Shown here piece after piece: positions 61,907-64,000 of a stretch of DNA of 64,000 nt. Both the position numbers and the translations under genes were made by a program. Source of the stretch: Winslowiella arboricola. Its GTDB lineage: Bacteria > Pseudomonadota > Gammaproteobacteria > Enterobacterales > Enterobacteriaceae. Below the pieces are notes generated by a model that worked only from the letters and a program-made list of their open reading frames with translations, did no database searches and was not told the DNA's origin. Location: positions 1-64,000 of the forward strand of contig NZ_JAODIM010000032.1 in NCBI RefSeq assembly GCF_025527015.1. Reading direction: 5' to 3'. The stretch's first letter is position 1; each line of letters starts with the position of its first letter.

Positions 61907-62326
61907 TTACATCGCTTTCCTGGTCAACTCGATAACGCGCAATTTGGCGATCGCTTTGGCCAGTTCAGCCGATGCCTGAGCAAAATCGACATCGCCGTGA
62001 GAGCTGTTCATATGCTCTTCCGCTTTGCGTTTCGCTTCGAGCGCTCGCGCTTCGTCGAGATCTGTTCCGCGAATCGCCGTGTCAGCCAGCACCGTAGTCG
62101 AGCCTGGCTGCACTTCCAGCACGCCGCCGGAGAGATAGATAAACTCCTCTTCGCCGTGCTGTTTAACGATACGAATCATACCAGGCTTAATGGCGGTGAG
62201 CAGCGGGGCGTGGCCCGGGTAAATACCCAGCTCACCTTCGCTACCTGACACCTGGATATGTTGCACCAGACCAGAGAACATTTTTTGCTCTGCGCTGACC
62301 ACATCCAGATGATAAGTCATAGCCAT
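61907..62326 (-). CDS. atpC: F1-ATP synthase epsilon subunit
   Basis: Regulatory epsilon subunit of the F1 sector, 139 residues as in E. coli. It has an N-terminal beta-sandwich ([39 protein letters not shown]) and a C-terminal helical hairpin ([20 protein letters not shown]) that can lock the rotor. It is the last gene of the atp operon, 24 bp after atpD. Confidence 0.98.
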   Translation of the reverse strand: MAMTYHLDVVSAEQKMFSGLVQHIQVSGSEGELGIYPGHAPLLTAIKPGMIRIVKQHGEEEFIYLSGGVLEVQPGSTTVLADTAIRGTDLDEARALEAKRKAEEHMNSSHGDVDFAQASAELAKAIAKLRVIELTRKAM

Positions 62327-62350
62327 ATCTAACCTCCTGGGAAACTGTTA

Positions 62351-63742
<1,392 letters not shown>

Positions 63743-63762
63743 CTACCTAATATTTAACCTGG

Positions 63763-64000
63763 TTAAACCGCGGAGGCCCCCGAGACAATCTCGGTAAGTT
63801 CCTGGGTGATGCTGGCCTGACGAGCTTTGTTGTATACCAACTGCAGCTCTTTGATCAGGTTACCGCCGTTATCGGTTGCAGCTTTCATCGCCACCATACG
63901 CGCGGCCTGCTCGCTGGCCAGGTTTTCTACAACACCCTGGTAAACCTGAGACTCTACATAGCGACGCAGTAAAGTATCCAGCAGCCCTTTCGGATCCGGC
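63763..64000 (-). CDS. atpG: F1-ATP synthase gamma subunit, 3' part
   Basis: The C-terminal 78 or so codons of the gamma (rotor shaft) subunit; the gene continues beyond the right edge. The translated end includes [36 protein letters not shown] and [19 protein letters not shown], then ASAV and TAA, as in E. coli AtpG. It precedes atpD by 29 bp. Confidence 0.96.
   Translation of the reverse strand, partial: PDPKGLLDTLLRRYVESQVYQGVVENLASEQAARMVAMKAATDNGGNLIKELQLVYNKARQASITQELTEIVSGASAV

Overview
The window is a stretch of chromosome from an enterobacterium, most likely of the Erwiniaceae (Pantoea/Erwinia-like). The evidence is near-complete Escherichia coli-type gene order in several blocks, moderately high GC, ibpA without ibpB (a known Erwiniaceae trait), and a 2-ketogluconate operon. 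I identified genes by recognising protein motifs and family lengths from memory; no database search was run.

Layout. (1) 1-17174, a glyS-to-xylR block on an E. coli-like scaffold: glyQS, a solitary allantoinase-like amidohydrolase, wecH, an AT-rich two-gene insert (DUF3289 + DUF943), a cysteine-hydrolase/GlxA-type regulator pair, then the complete xylose system (xylBA, divergent xylFGH, xylR). (2) 17287-19958: ampH, a small orphan gene and dnaTC, genes that lie elsewhere in E. coli. (3) 20092-31295: an unknown membrane protein, a GDSL autotransporter esterase, tag, yiaD, a kgu-type 2-ketogluconate operon (ptxS-like repressor, kguE, kguK, kguT, ghrB/kguD) and avtA. A perfect palindrome in front of kguE resembles the PtxS operator. 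(4) 31642-36789: a 2OG-Fe(II) oxygenase-like gene, eamA, ibpA with a sigma-32 promoter and probable RNA thermometer, yidQ, yidR, yidA. (5) 36942-47525: the replication/ribosome/membrane-insertion core, gyrB-recF-dnaN-dnaA on one strand and rpmH-rnpA-yidD-yidC-mnmE on the other. (6) 47739-53294: an Ldh-type oxidoreductase, yieE-like, adeP-like purine permease with a PurR-like box, yieH, and an MFS transporter between palindromic repeats. (7) 53519-64000: phoU-pstBACS with a five-unit Pho box array, glmS, glmU, and the atp operon end (atpC, atpD, 3' part of atpG).

A GC-rich palindromic repeat carrying the GTAG signature of REP sequences recurs at least nine times, always between genes, singly, as inverted pairs or as an 84-bp-period duplication. 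Its stem varies by compensatory changes. A second GC-rich hairpin family occurs twice. I see no CRISPR array, tRNA, rRNA, insertion sequence or prophage.

The least explained pieces are the AT-rich DUF3289/DUF943 pair, the oxygenase gene preceded by two 7-3-7 inverted repeats, the inverted repeat straddling the promoter of the MFS gene, and the unknown membrane protein at 20092-20739. Nothing here amounts to a clearly new multi-gene system; the DUF3289/DUF943 pair is the best candidate for one.
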